Assembly (NCBI GenBank): GCA_916720285.1
Contig: CAKAQP010000037.1
Span: 1 to 14,393, forward strand
Source: an uncultured Lachnoanaerobaculum sp.
Lineage (GTDB): Bacteria > Bacillota > Clostridia > Lachnospirales > Lachnospiraceae
Length of the DNA: 14,393 bases
Direction: 5' to 3'
This document shows positions 7,466 to 14,393 of this stretch, one piece after another. The position numbers and the translations under genes are program-made. The notes beneath the pieces were generated by a model. The model was not told where the DNA came from. It worked only from the letters and a program-made list of their open reading frames with translations, and searched no databases. Numbering within the stretch: the stretch's first letter is position 1; every line of letters begins with the position of its first letter.

Positions 7466-8635
7466 CTATAAACATGCCTTATAGATTTCAACTATGTCCT
7501 CATTTGTAAGTGCCACAAATGCATCTTTTAAATATCCTCCGATATTTGCATGCTCAGCCATTGCCTCAAAATGCTTATCGTCAATACCAAGCTCTGTAAG
7601 AGTCATAGGAATACCTGTTTCTTTAAAGTAATTTTCAAGCGCATCTATTCCGGCAAATGCCAGCGCTCTCTCATCATCACCGCTAAGTCCCATTACATTC
7701 TTTGCAAATTTTACAAATCTCTCTGTAGCACTTGTATCTTTGTTAAGAATATGGCGCATCCATCTTACTGTTAAAATGGCAAGACCTACTCCATGAGTAA
7801 TATCATAATAGGCAGACAGTTCATGTTCCATTGCATGACATGGCCATCCTGTTTCCTGCTTACCATACTCGGGAATTCCTGAGCAGGCTACTGAGGAATT
7901 AGCCATAAGATTTGCTCTTGCAGAGTAATTTGTAGGATCTTTGAGTGCTATCTTACAATTTTTCATAACAGACTTTAATATAGTCTCTGCTATTCCGTCC
8001 GATAAATCGCTGTCCATTGTTCTTGAAAAATATCCTTCAAATATATGGCTCATAATATCCGCACTGCCTGCAGCTGTTTGATAAGGTGATACTGTATAAG
8101 TATATGTAGGATCGCATATACTTACTGCAGGATAGGTATATACCGCACCCAATTTTTCATTTGTGTCAAGATTTGATATTACTCCTCCGGCATCAAACTC
8201 TGAGCCTGTTGCACTGAGTGTAAGTATATCTACAAGTGGAAGTGCTTTTGCTCTTCTAAAGCTTGTTTTTACCATCTCCCAAAGATCATCACCCTCATAG
8301 TAGCGTCCTACTGCTATAGCCTTTGCACAGTCAATGGTACTTCCACCACCAACTGCCAGAATCACATCAATATTGTGTTCTTTACAAAGTTCCACACCAC
8401 GCTTTACCGAAGTTATCCTTGGGTTCGGCTCAATTCCGTCACATTCGGTGATATTGAAATTATTCTCCTTTAAAATCTTTATCACTTCATCATAAAGCCC
8501 TGTCTTTTTGATTGAGCCGCCGCCAAGGACGAACAAAACATTTTTACCGAAAGGCTCCAATGATTTTGCCAATCTTTTAATCTGTCCCTCTCCAAAATAT
8601 AATTTGGTAGGAATATCGTGTTTGAAACTAAGCAT
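7466..8635 (-). CDS. Iron-dependent alcohol dehydrogenase, YqhD/butanol dehydrogenase type
   Basis: This 389-residue cytosolic enzyme probably reduces aldehydes to alcohols with NAD(P)H, for fermentation or aldehyde detoxification. It shows the glycine-rich nucleotide-binding loop (AVGGGSTIDCAKAIA, about residues 94-108) and the metal ligands of group III alcohol dehydrogenases: Asp193 and His197 (SADIMSH), His267 (HAMEHE) and His281 (DITHG). These positions are close to those of E. coli YqhD. I set the start at the ATG at 8635 because GGAGG (8641-8645) lies 5 bases upstream; the frame opens 12 bases earlier with a GTG that overlaps this ribosome binding site and is unlikely to be used. Nucleotide preference and true substrate cannot be read. 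A strong hairpin separates it from lon. Confidence 0.93.
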   Translation of the reverse strand: MLSFKHDIPTKLYFGEGQIKRLAKSLEPFGKNVLFVLGGGSIKKTGLYDEVIKILKENNFNITECDGIEPNPRITSVKRGVELCKEHNIDVILAVGGGSTIDCAKAIAVGRYYEGDDLWEMVKTSFRRAKALPLVDILTLSATGSEFDAGGVISNLDTNEKLGAVYTYPAVSICDPTYTYTVSPYQTAAGSADIMSHIFEGYFSRTMDSDLSDGIAETILKSVMKNCKIALKDPTNYSARANLMANSSVACSGIPEYGKQETGWPCHAMEHELSAYYDITHGVGLAILTVRWMRHILNKDTSATERFVKFAKNVMGLSGDDERALAFAGIDALENYFKETGIPMTLTELGIDDKHFEAMAEHANIGGYLKDAFVALTNEDIVEIYKACL

Positions 8636-8662
8636 ATGTACCTCCACTTTTTAATTATACAA

Positions 8663-8690
8663 ATAAGGATTTTGTTTCCAAAATCCTTAT
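8663..8690 (-). terminator. Strong hairpin between lon and the alcohol dehydrogenase gene
   Basis: Perfect 11-bp arms ATAAGGATTTT (8663-8673) and AAAATCCTTAT (8680-8690) flank a 6-nt loop. It begins 11 bases past the lon stop codon, and on the minus strand is followed by TTTGTATAATT, a weak U-rich tail. Probably the lon terminator. It is only about 28 bases from the dehydrogenase start, so that gene must use read-through or a promoter overlapping the lon end. TTGTAT, 17 bases, TATAAG is a weak candidate whose -10 runs into the stem. Confidence 0.6.
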
Positions 8691-8700
8691 AATATCAGCT

Positions 8701-10959
8701 TTATTTTAATACAATACTCAGTACATCTTCAACTCTTTTTACAGGAATTATTTCCAGTTCATTCAAAACTTCTTCTGCCACTTCTTTTAAATCATCCTTG
8801 TTCTCATCAGGAATAAATACTTTCTTTATTCCCGCTCTGGCAGCTGCCATAAGTTTTTCAGGAAGCCCACCTATAGGCATTACATTTCCCCTTAAAGAAA
8901 CCTCTCCTGTCATGGCATACTCAGGTGATACCGGAATATTATTTACAAGTGACGATAGTGCTGTAGTCATTGTAATACCCGCACTCGGTCCATCCTTTGG
9001 TACCGCTCCGGCAGGTACATGGATATGAATATCATTGTTTTCAAATACTTCATGACTTTCAGGGTACATATTTTTTACAAGGCTGAGTGCAATATCCACA
9101 CTCTCTTTCATTACATCACCAAGCTGACCTGTAATTTTTACTTTGCCCTTGCCTTTTGTAAGCATTGTCTCGATAAATAGTATTTCTCCGCCTACAGCAG
9201 TCCATGCAAGACCTGTAACTACTCCTGCCTGCTTCTTCTCTAATATACTCTCATGTCTTATCGGCCTTTGGTCAAGATAATCCTGTAATTCTTCCGGCTT
9301 TACATCCAATATTTCTTTATTGTTCTTAACAAGCTCAACTGCGGCATGTCGGCATAGAGCACTTATTTGCTTCTTTAATCCACGCACTCCTGCTTCCATA
9401 GTATAGCCGTTTATAAGCGCTTTTATGGTTTCATCTTCTATTATAAGATTGTCCTCACTGATTCCCGCCTTTTTCTTTGCCTTAGGTATCAAATGATCCT
9501 TTGCAATAGAAAACTTTTCAAGTGCGGTATAGCCTGTAAATCTGATAACTTCCATTCTGTCAAGCAGCGGTCCCGGTATAGTATCCAGAGAGTTTGCGGT
9601 ACATACAAATAATACATCTGACAAATCATACGGTACATTCATATAATGATCTGTGAAAGTATTGTTTTGCTCGGGATCAAGTACTTCAAGAAGTGCACTT
9701 GCAGGATCTCCATTGTATGATGATGCGAGCTTATCAATCTCATCCAGTACCATTACAGGATTTGATGTACCTGCCTTTTTCATACCGTCCATTATTCTTC
9801 CCGGCATTGCACCTATATAAGTTCTTCTATGTCCTCTGATATCAGCCTCATCTCTGACACCTCCGAGAGAGATTCTTACATACTCTCTGCCAAGTGCCTC
9901 TGCAATGCTCTTTCCTATACTGGTCTTACCTGTACCCGGTGCACCCACAAAAAGAAGTATTGAACCGCTTTGTTTTTTATTTAAAGACATTACCGCCAGT
10001 TGCTCTATAATTCTCTTTTTAACCTTTTTAAGTCCATAATGCTCTCTGTCAAGGACTTCCATAGCATTATCAAGCTCTATATCCTTCGGTTCTTCTTTTT
10101 TCCAGTGTAATGAAGTTACAAAGTCCAAATAATTGTAAAGAAGTCCATACTCATGACTGTCCTTACCTTCCTGCTTCATTCTGTTTAAAACATTATCGGC
10201 TTCTTTTCTGGCCGTATCATTCATCCCTGAATTTTCTATTTTTTCTTCAAACTTTCTTACTTCGGAAATATTTTCAGGATGCATCTCATCCAAGGCTTTT
10301 TGTAAGAAATTTATCTGCTTTTTAATAGCGTCTTCCCTATAAGCCTTCTCATGAAGCTCTTTTTGTGCCTGCTTTGCCTCTTCACTTACTTCATTTATAG
10401 CCATAAACTCTCTGGCATATTGAGCTATAAGCTCAGCCCTTGCTTTGGTTGAATCCTCTGAGAGTACAGCATATTTTTCTTCAGGAGTAATATTCATAAA
10501 AGGTGAAAGTCCTACCATCACCTCATTCATGTTCTTCCATGCAAGTACATAGCCTCTTGCCATAAGTCCCCATTGAAACTTGGTGACATAACTTAAAAGT
10601 TCATCTCTAAGTCCGACAAGCATTGCATTTGCATCATTGGGATCCAGATCATCTATCTCAGGCCTTTGTACTCCAATAACATTTTGTGTATCAAAGTCTA
10701 TATATTCGACATTTATTCTGTTAAATGCCTCGAGGTTGGCACCACCCTCATCATCTACAGAAAGCACCTGTCCCGCAACAGCTATAGGGTAGATATCTTC
10801 CATTGTAATATCTTTATCTTTCGGCTCTCTCAGGTAAAGAAATGTTACCTTTTCACCAACGGATATCTTATCTACACCGGCCTCCTGTAAATAATCTTTT
10901 CTGAAATATATTTTTGAACCCGGTAAAACCACCGTATTATATGTAGGTATTAAAATCAT
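8701..10959 (-). CDS. lon: ATP-dependent Lon protease
   Basis: This 752-residue cytosolic AAA+ protease degrades misfolded and selected regulatory proteins. Domains in order are a divergent N-terminal LON substrate domain (about 1-190), a helical/coiled-coil region (about 190-300), the AAA+ module with Walker A GAPGTGKT (339-346) and Walker B VMVLDEID (Asp-Glu 406-407), and the peptidase domain with the Ser-Lys dyad Ser659 (PKDGPSAG) and Lys702 (GLPEK). Length is close to the usual Lon size and the key residues are intact. The start ATG has AAGGAGG 4 bases upstream. Control is unusual and rich: a strong promoter, a terminator in the leader and a CIRCE element next to the ribosome binding site point to HrcA heat-shock control. 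It is apparently a single-gene unit. Confidence 0.97.
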   Translation of the reverse strand: MILIPTYNTVVLPGSKIYFRKDYLQEAGVDKISVGEKVTFLYLREPKDKDITMEDIYPIAVAGQVLSVDDEGGANLEAFNRINVEYIDFDTQNVIGVQRPEIDDLDPNDANAMLVGLRDELLSYVTKFQWGLMARGYVLAWKNMNEVMVGLSPFMNITPEEKYAVLSEDSTKARAELIAQYAREFMAINEVSEEAKQAQKELHEKAYREDAIKKQINFLQKALDEMHPENISEVRKFEEKIENSGMNDTARKEADNVLNRMKQEGKDSHEYGLLYNYLDFVTSLHWKKEEPKDIELDNAMEVLDREHYGLKKVKKRIIEQLAVMSLNKKQSGSILLFVGAPGTGKTSIGKSIAEALGREYVRISLGGVRDEADIRGHRRTYIGAMPGRIMDGMKKAGTSNPVMVLDEIDKLASSYNGDPASALLEVLDPEQNNTFTDHYMNVPYDLSDVLFVCTANSLDTIPGPLLDRMEVIRFTGYTALEKFSIAKDHLIPKAKKKAGISEDNLIIEDETIKALINGYTMEAGVRGLKKQISALCRHAAVELVKNNKEILDVKPEELQDYLDQRPIRHESILEKKQAGVVTGLAWTAVGGEILFIETMLTKGKGKVKITGQLGDVMKESVDIALSLVKNMYPESHEVFENNDIHIHVPAGAVPKDGPSAGITMTTALSSLVNNIPVSPEYAMTGEVSLRGNVMPIGGLPEKLMAAARAGIKKVFIPDENKDDLKEVAEEVLNELEIIPVKRVEDVLSIVLK

Positions 10960-10972
10960 ATAACCTCCTTTA

Positions 10973-10999
10973 TTAGCACTTATTATTAAAGAGTGCTAA
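10973..10999 (-). promoter_or_regulatory. CIRCE element (HrcA operator) in the lon leader
   Basis: The plus strand reads TTAGCACTT, nine bases, GAGTGCTAA. This matches the CIRCE consensus (TTAGCACTC-N9-GAGTGCTAA) at 17 of 18 arm positions with exact 9-base spacing. It lies 13 bases upstream of the lon start codon and directly before the AAGGAGG ribosome binding site. CIRCE is bound by the HrcA repressor in the dnaK and groE operons of Firmicutes, so lon is probably in the HrcA regulon here. In RNA the arms also form an 8-bp hairpin near the ribosome binding site. Confidence 0.93.
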
Positions 11000-11010
11000 A
11001 GTGAATTTAT

Positions 11011-11047
11011 AAAAAAGAGGTTGAAACAATGGCTTGTTTACAACCTC
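11011..11047 (-). terminator. Intrinsic terminator/attenuator between malY-type gene and lon
   Basis: On the minus strand GAGGTTG (11041-11047) pairs with CAACCTC (11017-11023). An inner AAACAA/TTGTTT stem sits around a GCCA loop with one bulged base, and six T residues (11011-11016) follow. It ends the upstream two-gene sulfur operon. Because the best lon promoter (11065-11093) lies upstream of it, transcripts starting there must also cross it, so it may act as an attenuator in the lon leader. Confidence 0.88.
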
Positions 11048-11064
11048 CCCATCTATATGGCTAA

Positions 11065-11093
11065 ATTATATCACTGGCACTCTCATCCGTCAA
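11065..11093 (-). promoter_or_regulatory. Strong promoter upstream of lon
   Basis: On the minus strand TTGACG (11088-11093) and TATAAT (11065-11070) are separated by exactly 17 bases, a near-consensus housekeeping promoter. Predicted start is near 11058, about 100 bases from the lon start codon. It begins 28 bases after the stop codon of the malY-type gene and lies upstream of the terminator at 11011-11047. An inverted repeat TATCACT (11069-11075) / AGTGATA (11093-11099) touches both boxes, suggesting a repressor site. Confidence 0.8.
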
Positions 11094-11100
11094 GTGATAA
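11074..11100 (-). promoter_or_regulatory. Degenerate CIRCE-like operator inside the lon promoter
   Basis: The plus strand reads CTGGCACTC, nine bases, AAGTGATAA. It matches CIRCE at 14 of 18 arm positions and keeps the 9-base spacing. It covers the -35 box and the spacer of the promoter at 11065-11093. With the near-perfect CIRCE about 75 bases downstream, a second HrcA site is plausible. The arms pair poorly with each other outside CACT/AGTG, so a chance resemblance is not excluded. Confidence 0.5.
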
Positions 11101-11120
11101 TTAGATTTTGTAAAATTAAT

Positions 11121-12293
11121 TTATAAGTTCTTAATCGCCTTTGCCAAGCTGTCAAGTGCCATCTTCAAATATTCTCTCGGACATGCGATATTAAATCTCT
11201 CAAATCCCTCTCCGTCTACACCAAACATGGCTCCCGAGTCTATCCATAGCTTTGCTTTATTTACTATCAGATCCTCTCTCTCCTCTTCAGTAAGACCAAG
11301 TTCTCTAAAGTCCACCCATACAAGGTATGTACCCTCCGGCTCTATAAGTTTTACCTGTGGAATATTCTCTTTTAAATAATCTCTGAGGAAATCAAGATTT
11401 CCCTTTATATACTCTCTTACGGCGTCCAGCCATTCCTGTCCGGACTCATAAGCAGCTCTTGCAGCTACAAGTCCCATAGTATTCATCTGTGAATATCCTG
11501 ATTTTACTATCTCTTTTTTAAAGGCATCTTTCAGCTTCTTATTTTCTATAAAAATATTTGAAACCTGAAGACCGGCTATATTAAAGCTCTTACTTGGTGC
11601 TGTAGCAATTACCGAATTTGCGGCATATTCCTCTCCCAATGAAGCAAATACAGTATGCTTATTTCCGGGATATACAAAATCCGCATGAATCTCATCACTG
11701 AAAATCACCACATTGTGCTTTATACAGATATCACCTATTCTTTTTAACTCTTCCTTACTCCATACTCTTCCTACAGGATTATGTGGAGAGCAAAGTATAA
11801 AAAGCTTTACCTGATTTTCCACTATCTTCTTTTCAAACTCTTCAAAGTTCATCTCATATCTGCCGTCTTTTATTACAAGCGGAGAGTTGATAAGCTTTCT
11901 GTTATTACACAGTATCATCTCACTGAAAGGATAGTATACAGGTTGTTGTATAATAACACCGTCTCCCTCTTTTGAAAATGCCTTTACAGCCATTGCTATG
12001 GCATATACTACTCCCGGTGTCTTAACTAATGTACTTTTTTTAGGTTCCCATGAAAAGTTCTTTACAAACCAGTTCTTTACCACTTCAAAATAGTCTGATT
12101 GTACTTCAGTATATCCGTAGATTCCATGGTCCACTCTTCTTTGCAAAGCATCTGTAATAGGCTGTGCCACAGGAAAGTCCATATCCGCAACCCAGAGTGA
12201 AAGCTCGTCACCTTTTTTACCTCTAAGCTTTGCACAGTCAAACTTTAAACTGTCAGTTCCTTTTCTGTCTATAATCTTATCAAAATCGTACAT
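11121..12293 (-). CDS. MalY/PatB family PLP-dependent C-S lyase (cystathionine beta-lyase type)
   Basis: This 390-residue fold-type I PLP enzyme probably cleaves cystathionine to homocysteine, pyruvate and ammonia; some relatives act on cysteine or other thioethers. Family marks are WVADMDFP (34-41), GIYGYTE (57-63), the SPHNPVGRVW stretch (about 169-178), SDEIHADF (199-206) and the PLP-binding Lys235 in APSKSFNIAG. Length is standard for MalY/PatB. The ATG has AAGGAG 4 bases upstream, and this site overlaps the stop codon of the preceding gene 11 bases away, so the two are co-transcribed and probably coupled. With the preceding gamma-family enzyme it forms a likely transsulfuration pair. The malT-repressor role known for E. 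coli MalY cannot be inferred. Transcription ends at 11011-11047. Confidence 0.9.
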   Translation of the reverse strand: MYDFDKIIDRKGTDSLKFDCAKLRGKKGDELSLWVADMDFPVAQPITDALQRRVDHGIYGYTEVQSDYFEVVKNWFVKNFSWEPKKSTLVKTPGVVYAIAMAVKAFSKEGDGVIIQQPVYYPFSEMILCNNRKLINSPLVIKDGRYEMNFEEFEKKIVENQVKLFILCSPHNPVGRVWSKEELKRIGDICIKHNVVIFSDEIHADFVYPGNKHTVFASLGEEYAANSVIATAPSKSFNIAGLQVSNIFIENKKLKDAFKKEIVKSGYSQMNTMGLVAARAAYESGQEWLDAVREYIKGNLDFLRDYLKENIPQVKLIEPEGTYLVWVDFRELGLTEEEREDLIVNKAKLWIDSGAMFGVDGEGFERFNIACPREYLKMALDSLAKAIKNL

Positions 12294-12304
12294 ATATCTC
12301 CTTA

Positions 12305-13444
12305 TTATGCCAATGCTCTCTCCAAATCCTTTATAAGATCATCAACATTTTCTATTCCGACAGAAAGTCTTAGGAAGGTGTCTGTTATTCCAAGTTTCTC
12401 TCTTACTTCCACTGGAACATCCGCATGTGTCTGTATCATAGGGAAGGTAATCAAAGACTCTACTCCACCAAGACTTTCCGCATATTTTATTATTTCAATT
12501 TTTTCAAATGCATCTCTTGCAGTTTTGTTGGTGTCTGTTGTAAATGCAATCATTCCACCGAAACCTCTTGACTGAGATTTGTTTATCTCATATCCCGGAT
12601 GTTCAGGCAAACCTACATAGTATACATTTGTAACCTTTTTATTTGTTTTTAGGAAATTTGCGATCTTTAATGCATTTTCCTGTATTCTGTCCATTCTTAC
12701 AGCCAATGTTTTCAGTCCTCTAAGTACAAGGAAGCTGTCAAATGGTGAAAGGCTTGGACCTATTGTCTTATACATAAATCTGATTTTTTCAGATAATTCT
12801 TCATTTGCAGTACATATAAATCCTGCCAAAGTATCATTATGACCTGCAATATATTTTGTACCGCTGTGGATAACAATATCCGCACCGAGCTTTATCGGGT
12901 TTTGAAAATACGGGCTTAAAAATGTATTGTCAACAATCAACAAAAGATTATGTTCCTTTGCAATCTTTGCCATTTCCCTTATATCTGTAACAAGCATTGT
13001 AGGATTGCTTGGTGTTTCAATAAATATAGCCTTTGTATTCTCATTTATTGCATTCAGTACATTCTCAGGCTTTGTTGTATCCACATAGCTGAATTTTCTG
13101 CCTCTGTCAATTCCAAGTGTATTAAAGAGTCTGGTACTTCCGCCGTAAATATCCTCCTGAGATATAATATGGTCACCTGAATTAAAAAGCTCAAGTACCA
13201 AAGAACATGCCGCCATTCCGGTGGAAGTCGCCACCGTATCATAAGCACCTTCCATAGCGCTTATGCAGTCCTCAAGCTCCGTTCTTGTAGGATTTGATTG
13301 ACGTGAGTAGTCATATCCCGTACTTTCGCCTACTCCCGGATGAGAGAAGGTAGCTGTCTGGAATATCGGCACTGTCATTGCACCGTATGCATGAGCATTC
13401 TTATCTTCATTTGGACTGTGTACACATAATGTTTCAATATTCAT
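12305..13444 (-). CDS. Trans-sulfuration family PLP enzyme (cystathionine gamma-synthase/gamma-lyase or methionine gamma-lyase)
   Basis: This 379-residue cytosolic PLP enzyme of the Cys/Met metabolism family acts on sulfur amino acids. Visible marks are YSRQSNPTRTELE (46-58, phosphate/substrate contacts), STGMAA (74-79), ETPSNPT (143-149), VDNTF (171-175) and the PLP lysine Lys197 in HSGTKYIAGHND. The C-terminus has the family RLSVGIENVDDLI segment. Sequence alone does not separate cystathionine gamma-synthase, gamma-lyase and methionine gamma-lyase. The next gene is a cystathionine beta-lyase type enzyme, which favours the synthase (MetB/MetI) role in making homocysteine. The ATG start has AGGTGA 5 bases upstream. 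A near-consensus promoter and a dyad lie just ahead. No SAM riboswitch or T-box is visible in the short leader. Confidence 0.88.
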   Translation of the reverse strand: MNIETLCVHSPNEDKNAHAYGAMTVPIFQTATFSHPGVGESTGYDYSRQSNPTRTELEDCISAMEGAYDTVATSTGMAACSLVLELFNSGDHIISQEDIYGGSTRLFNTLGIDRGRKFSYVDTTKPENVLNAINENTKAIFIETPSNPTMLVTDIREMAKIAKEHNLLLIVDNTFLSPYFQNPIKLGADIVIHSGTKYIAGHNDTLAGFICTANEELSEKIRFMYKTIGPSLSPFDSFLVLRGLKTLAVRMDRIQENALKIANFLKTNKKVTNVYYVGLPEHPGYEINKSQSRGFGGMIAFTTDTNKTARDAFEKIEIIKYAESLGGVESLITFPMIQTHADVPVEVREKLGITDTFLRLSVGIENVDDLIKDLERALA

Positions 13445-13468
13445 AAATTCACCTGACTTTTCTAAAAA

Positions 13469-13484
13469 CTATTATTAACAATAG
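13469..13484 (-). promoter_or_regulatory. Near-perfect dyad at the transcription start of the sulfur operon
   Basis: CTATT (13469-13473) and AATAG (13480-13484) flank A-TTAA-C, making a 16-bp palindrome with one mismatched pair. It lies directly at the predicted start point (about 13483), a position where a repressor would block initiation. The regulator is unknown. In RNA it would be a weak 5-bp hairpin, so a DNA operator is the likelier reading if it is functional. Confidence 0.4.
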
Positions 13485-13489
13485 AAAAT

Positions 13490-13518
13490 ATTTTACAGTC
13501 TCATATTTTCTCGGTCAA
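13490..13518 (-). promoter_or_regulatory. Promoter of the sulfur amino acid operon
   Basis: On the minus strand TTGACC (13513-13518) and TAAAAT (13490-13495) are separated by exactly 17 bases, each one mismatch from consensus. The start near 13483 leaves a leader of about 38 bases. No terminator is seen between the NUDIX gene and this promoter, so some read-through from upstream is possible. Confidence 0.75.
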
Positions 13519-13558
13519 TAAGATGTTTTCTTGCTCTGGTTATAAGGAAAGCCTATAT

Positions 13559-14101
13559 CTATAAATTATACTTATTCTTATATGCGATAATTGCAGCCAC
13601 TGTCTTTGAATCCCTCAATTCTCCCTTGTAAATCAAATCCACCAAATCCTCAAGTGCCCACTCTTCCACATCAATGCTCTCATCCTCATCCAGATGCTGC
13701 TCACTCTTAATAAGATTTCTTGCCACAAAGATATCAATTTCCTCGTCACCGAAAGCAACCATAGTATCAATTCTTATCAGGAATTCAAGCTCATCCGGTG
13801 AAGCAACCTTATAACCTGTCTCTTCTTCAAGTTCTCTGAATGCACATATTCTTCTGGGTTCTTCTCTTGAATCAACCTTTCCTGCGGGAAGTTCAAGAGT
13901 ATATCTGTTCAGCGCATTTCTATACTGACGTACCAAAAGTATCTTACCGTTTCCAAGTACAGGTACTACTGCAGCCGCGCCGTTGTGCTGTATATAATCC
14001 CATACAGCTTTTCTGCCGTCTATCAGCATGTGGTCTTTATATACCTTTACAATTGCTCCTTCATAAGCAAGTTCTCTTTTTTCTCTGATTATATCTCCCA
14101 T
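13559..14101 (-). CDS. NUDIX hydrolase, ADP-ribose pyrophosphatase type
   Basis: This 180-residue cytosolic enzyme probably hydrolyses ADP-ribose to AMP and ribose 5-phosphate. The Nudix box is at residues 74-97 (GKVDSREEPRRICAFREL, then EEETGY). Compared with the classic G-X5-E spacing it has one extra residue before the Glu that precedes X7-REL, a variant I believe occurs in related ADPRases. Upstream, VPVLGNGKILLVRQYRNAL and LELPAG fit the NudF-like subgroup, as does the length. The ATG has AAGGAG 5 bases upstream. Its first 13 bases overlap the end of the preceding gene, so the two are co-transcribed and coupled. The exact substrate is not provable from sequence. Confidence 0.9.
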   Translation of the reverse strand: MGDIIREKRELAYEGAIVKVYKDHMLIDGRKAVWDYIQHNGAAAVVPVLGNGKILLVRQYRNALNRYTLELPAGKVDSREEPRRICAFRELEEETGYKVASPDELEFLIRIDTMVAFGDEEIDIFVARNLIKSEQHLDEDESIDVEEWALEDLVDLIYKGELRDSKTVAAIIAYKNKYNL

Positions 14102-14393
14102 GCTTTCTCCTTATCCGACTTTAATGTCTTTGCCATATTGTTTAAAAATTCAACCGCCTCATCCAGTCCCTCACTTGTATAATCAAAATAACGGTCTTTT
14201 TTCTTATCATCTTCAGTATGGTCAAAATTAAAGGGCTCAGGCCATACTGTCAGTTTCAGCTTGGCCTCGCCCCTCTTATCCTTTGGCGTAAAATTAACCT
14301 TTTCAAGCGGATCTCTTCCCAACCTGAATCTTACACCCTCCAGACTTCCTGTGAAATATTGGCCATAATCATAATATCCTATATTTAACAAGT
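14089..14393 (-). CDS. Unrecognised conserved-looking protein, 3' part (cut by window edge)
   Basis: An open frame of about 100 codons runs off the window edge; the first in-window start candidate is a TTG at 14391 with no room to see a ribosome binding site, so the true start is probably outside. The visible part is soluble and charged, with a GSLEGVRFRLGRDPLE stretch, a beta-like segment ending TVWPEPFNFD, a KDR/acidic stretch and a C-terminal helix (EGLDEAVEFLNNMAKTL). No signal peptide or membrane segment is visible. I do not recognise the family. It overlaps the NUDIX gene by 13 bases (ATGGGAGATATAA), so the pair form an operon and may work in one process. Confidence 0.7.
   Translation of the reverse strand, partial: LLNIGYYDYGQYFTGSLEGVRFRLGRDPLEKVNFTPKDKRGEAKLKLTVWPEPFNFDHTEDDKKKDRYFDYTSEGLDEAVEFLNNMAKTLKSDKEKAWEI

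Noticed and set aside
8636..8647. GTG at 8647 as the start of the alcohol dehydrogenase
   Set aside because: It overlaps the GGAGG that serves the ATG at 8635; the ATG start fits family length and metal-ligand numbering.
10960..11010. A second lon promoter between the terminator and CIRCE
   Set aside because: Several AT-rich hexamers resemble -10 boxes, but none has a convincing -35 at 16-18 bases.
13445..13558. SAM riboswitch or T-box ahead of the sulfur operon
   Set aside because: The leader after the promoter is only about 38 bases and has none of the conserved stems or the T-box sequence.

Overview
The window looks like a chromosomal segment of a low-GC Firmicute, most likely a clostridial Lachnospiraceae member (perhaps Lachnoanaerobaculum-like; this is inferred from protein style and AT-richness, not from a marker gene). 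Every convincing gene lies on the minus strand, so the reading order runs from high to low coordinates.

Layout in transcription order. (1) 14393-13559: the 3' end of an unrecognised small conserved-looking protein overlaps the start of a NUDIX ADP-ribose pyrophosphatase-type hydrolase. (2) 13518-11121: a clear promoter drives a two-gene sulfur amino acid operon, a gamma-family PLP trans-sulfuration enzyme followed by a MalY/PatB-type C-S lyase. Together they suit conversion of cysteine to homocysteine via cystathionine, or degradation of sulfur amino acids. (3) 11100-8701: lon, the ATP-dependent protease, with an elaborate control region. It has a strong promoter whose -35/spacer carries a degenerate CIRCE-like sequence, then an intrinsic terminator between promoter and gene, then a nearly perfect CIRCE (HrcA operator) right before the ribosome binding site. 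(4) 8690-7466: a strong hairpin, then a YqhD/BDH-type iron-dependent alcohol dehydrogenase. (5) 7446-6753: a promoter, a preQ1-riboswitch-like leader, queT (queuosine-precursor ECF S-component) and a terminator. (6) 6710-654: an extended -10 promoter, a structured leader, a secreted SLH-domain protein, and a translationally coupled 1476-residue subtilisin-like cell-envelope protease of the lactocepin/C5a peptidase type, closed by a terminator. (7) 1-653: no protein gene is visible. It holds a minus-strand promoter-like sequence, two multi-part hairpins and a terminator, which together look like a possible noncoding RNA unit.

No CRISPR array, tRNA, rRNA, intact mobile element or phage gene was seen. 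The most interesting points are the double-CIRCE/attenuator arrangement at lon, the atypical preQ1-like leader of queT, the coupled SLH-protein/protease pair in which the protease has no visible wall anchor of its own, and the possible structured RNA at the low-coordinate end. All calls come from reading the sequence; no database search or folding program was run.
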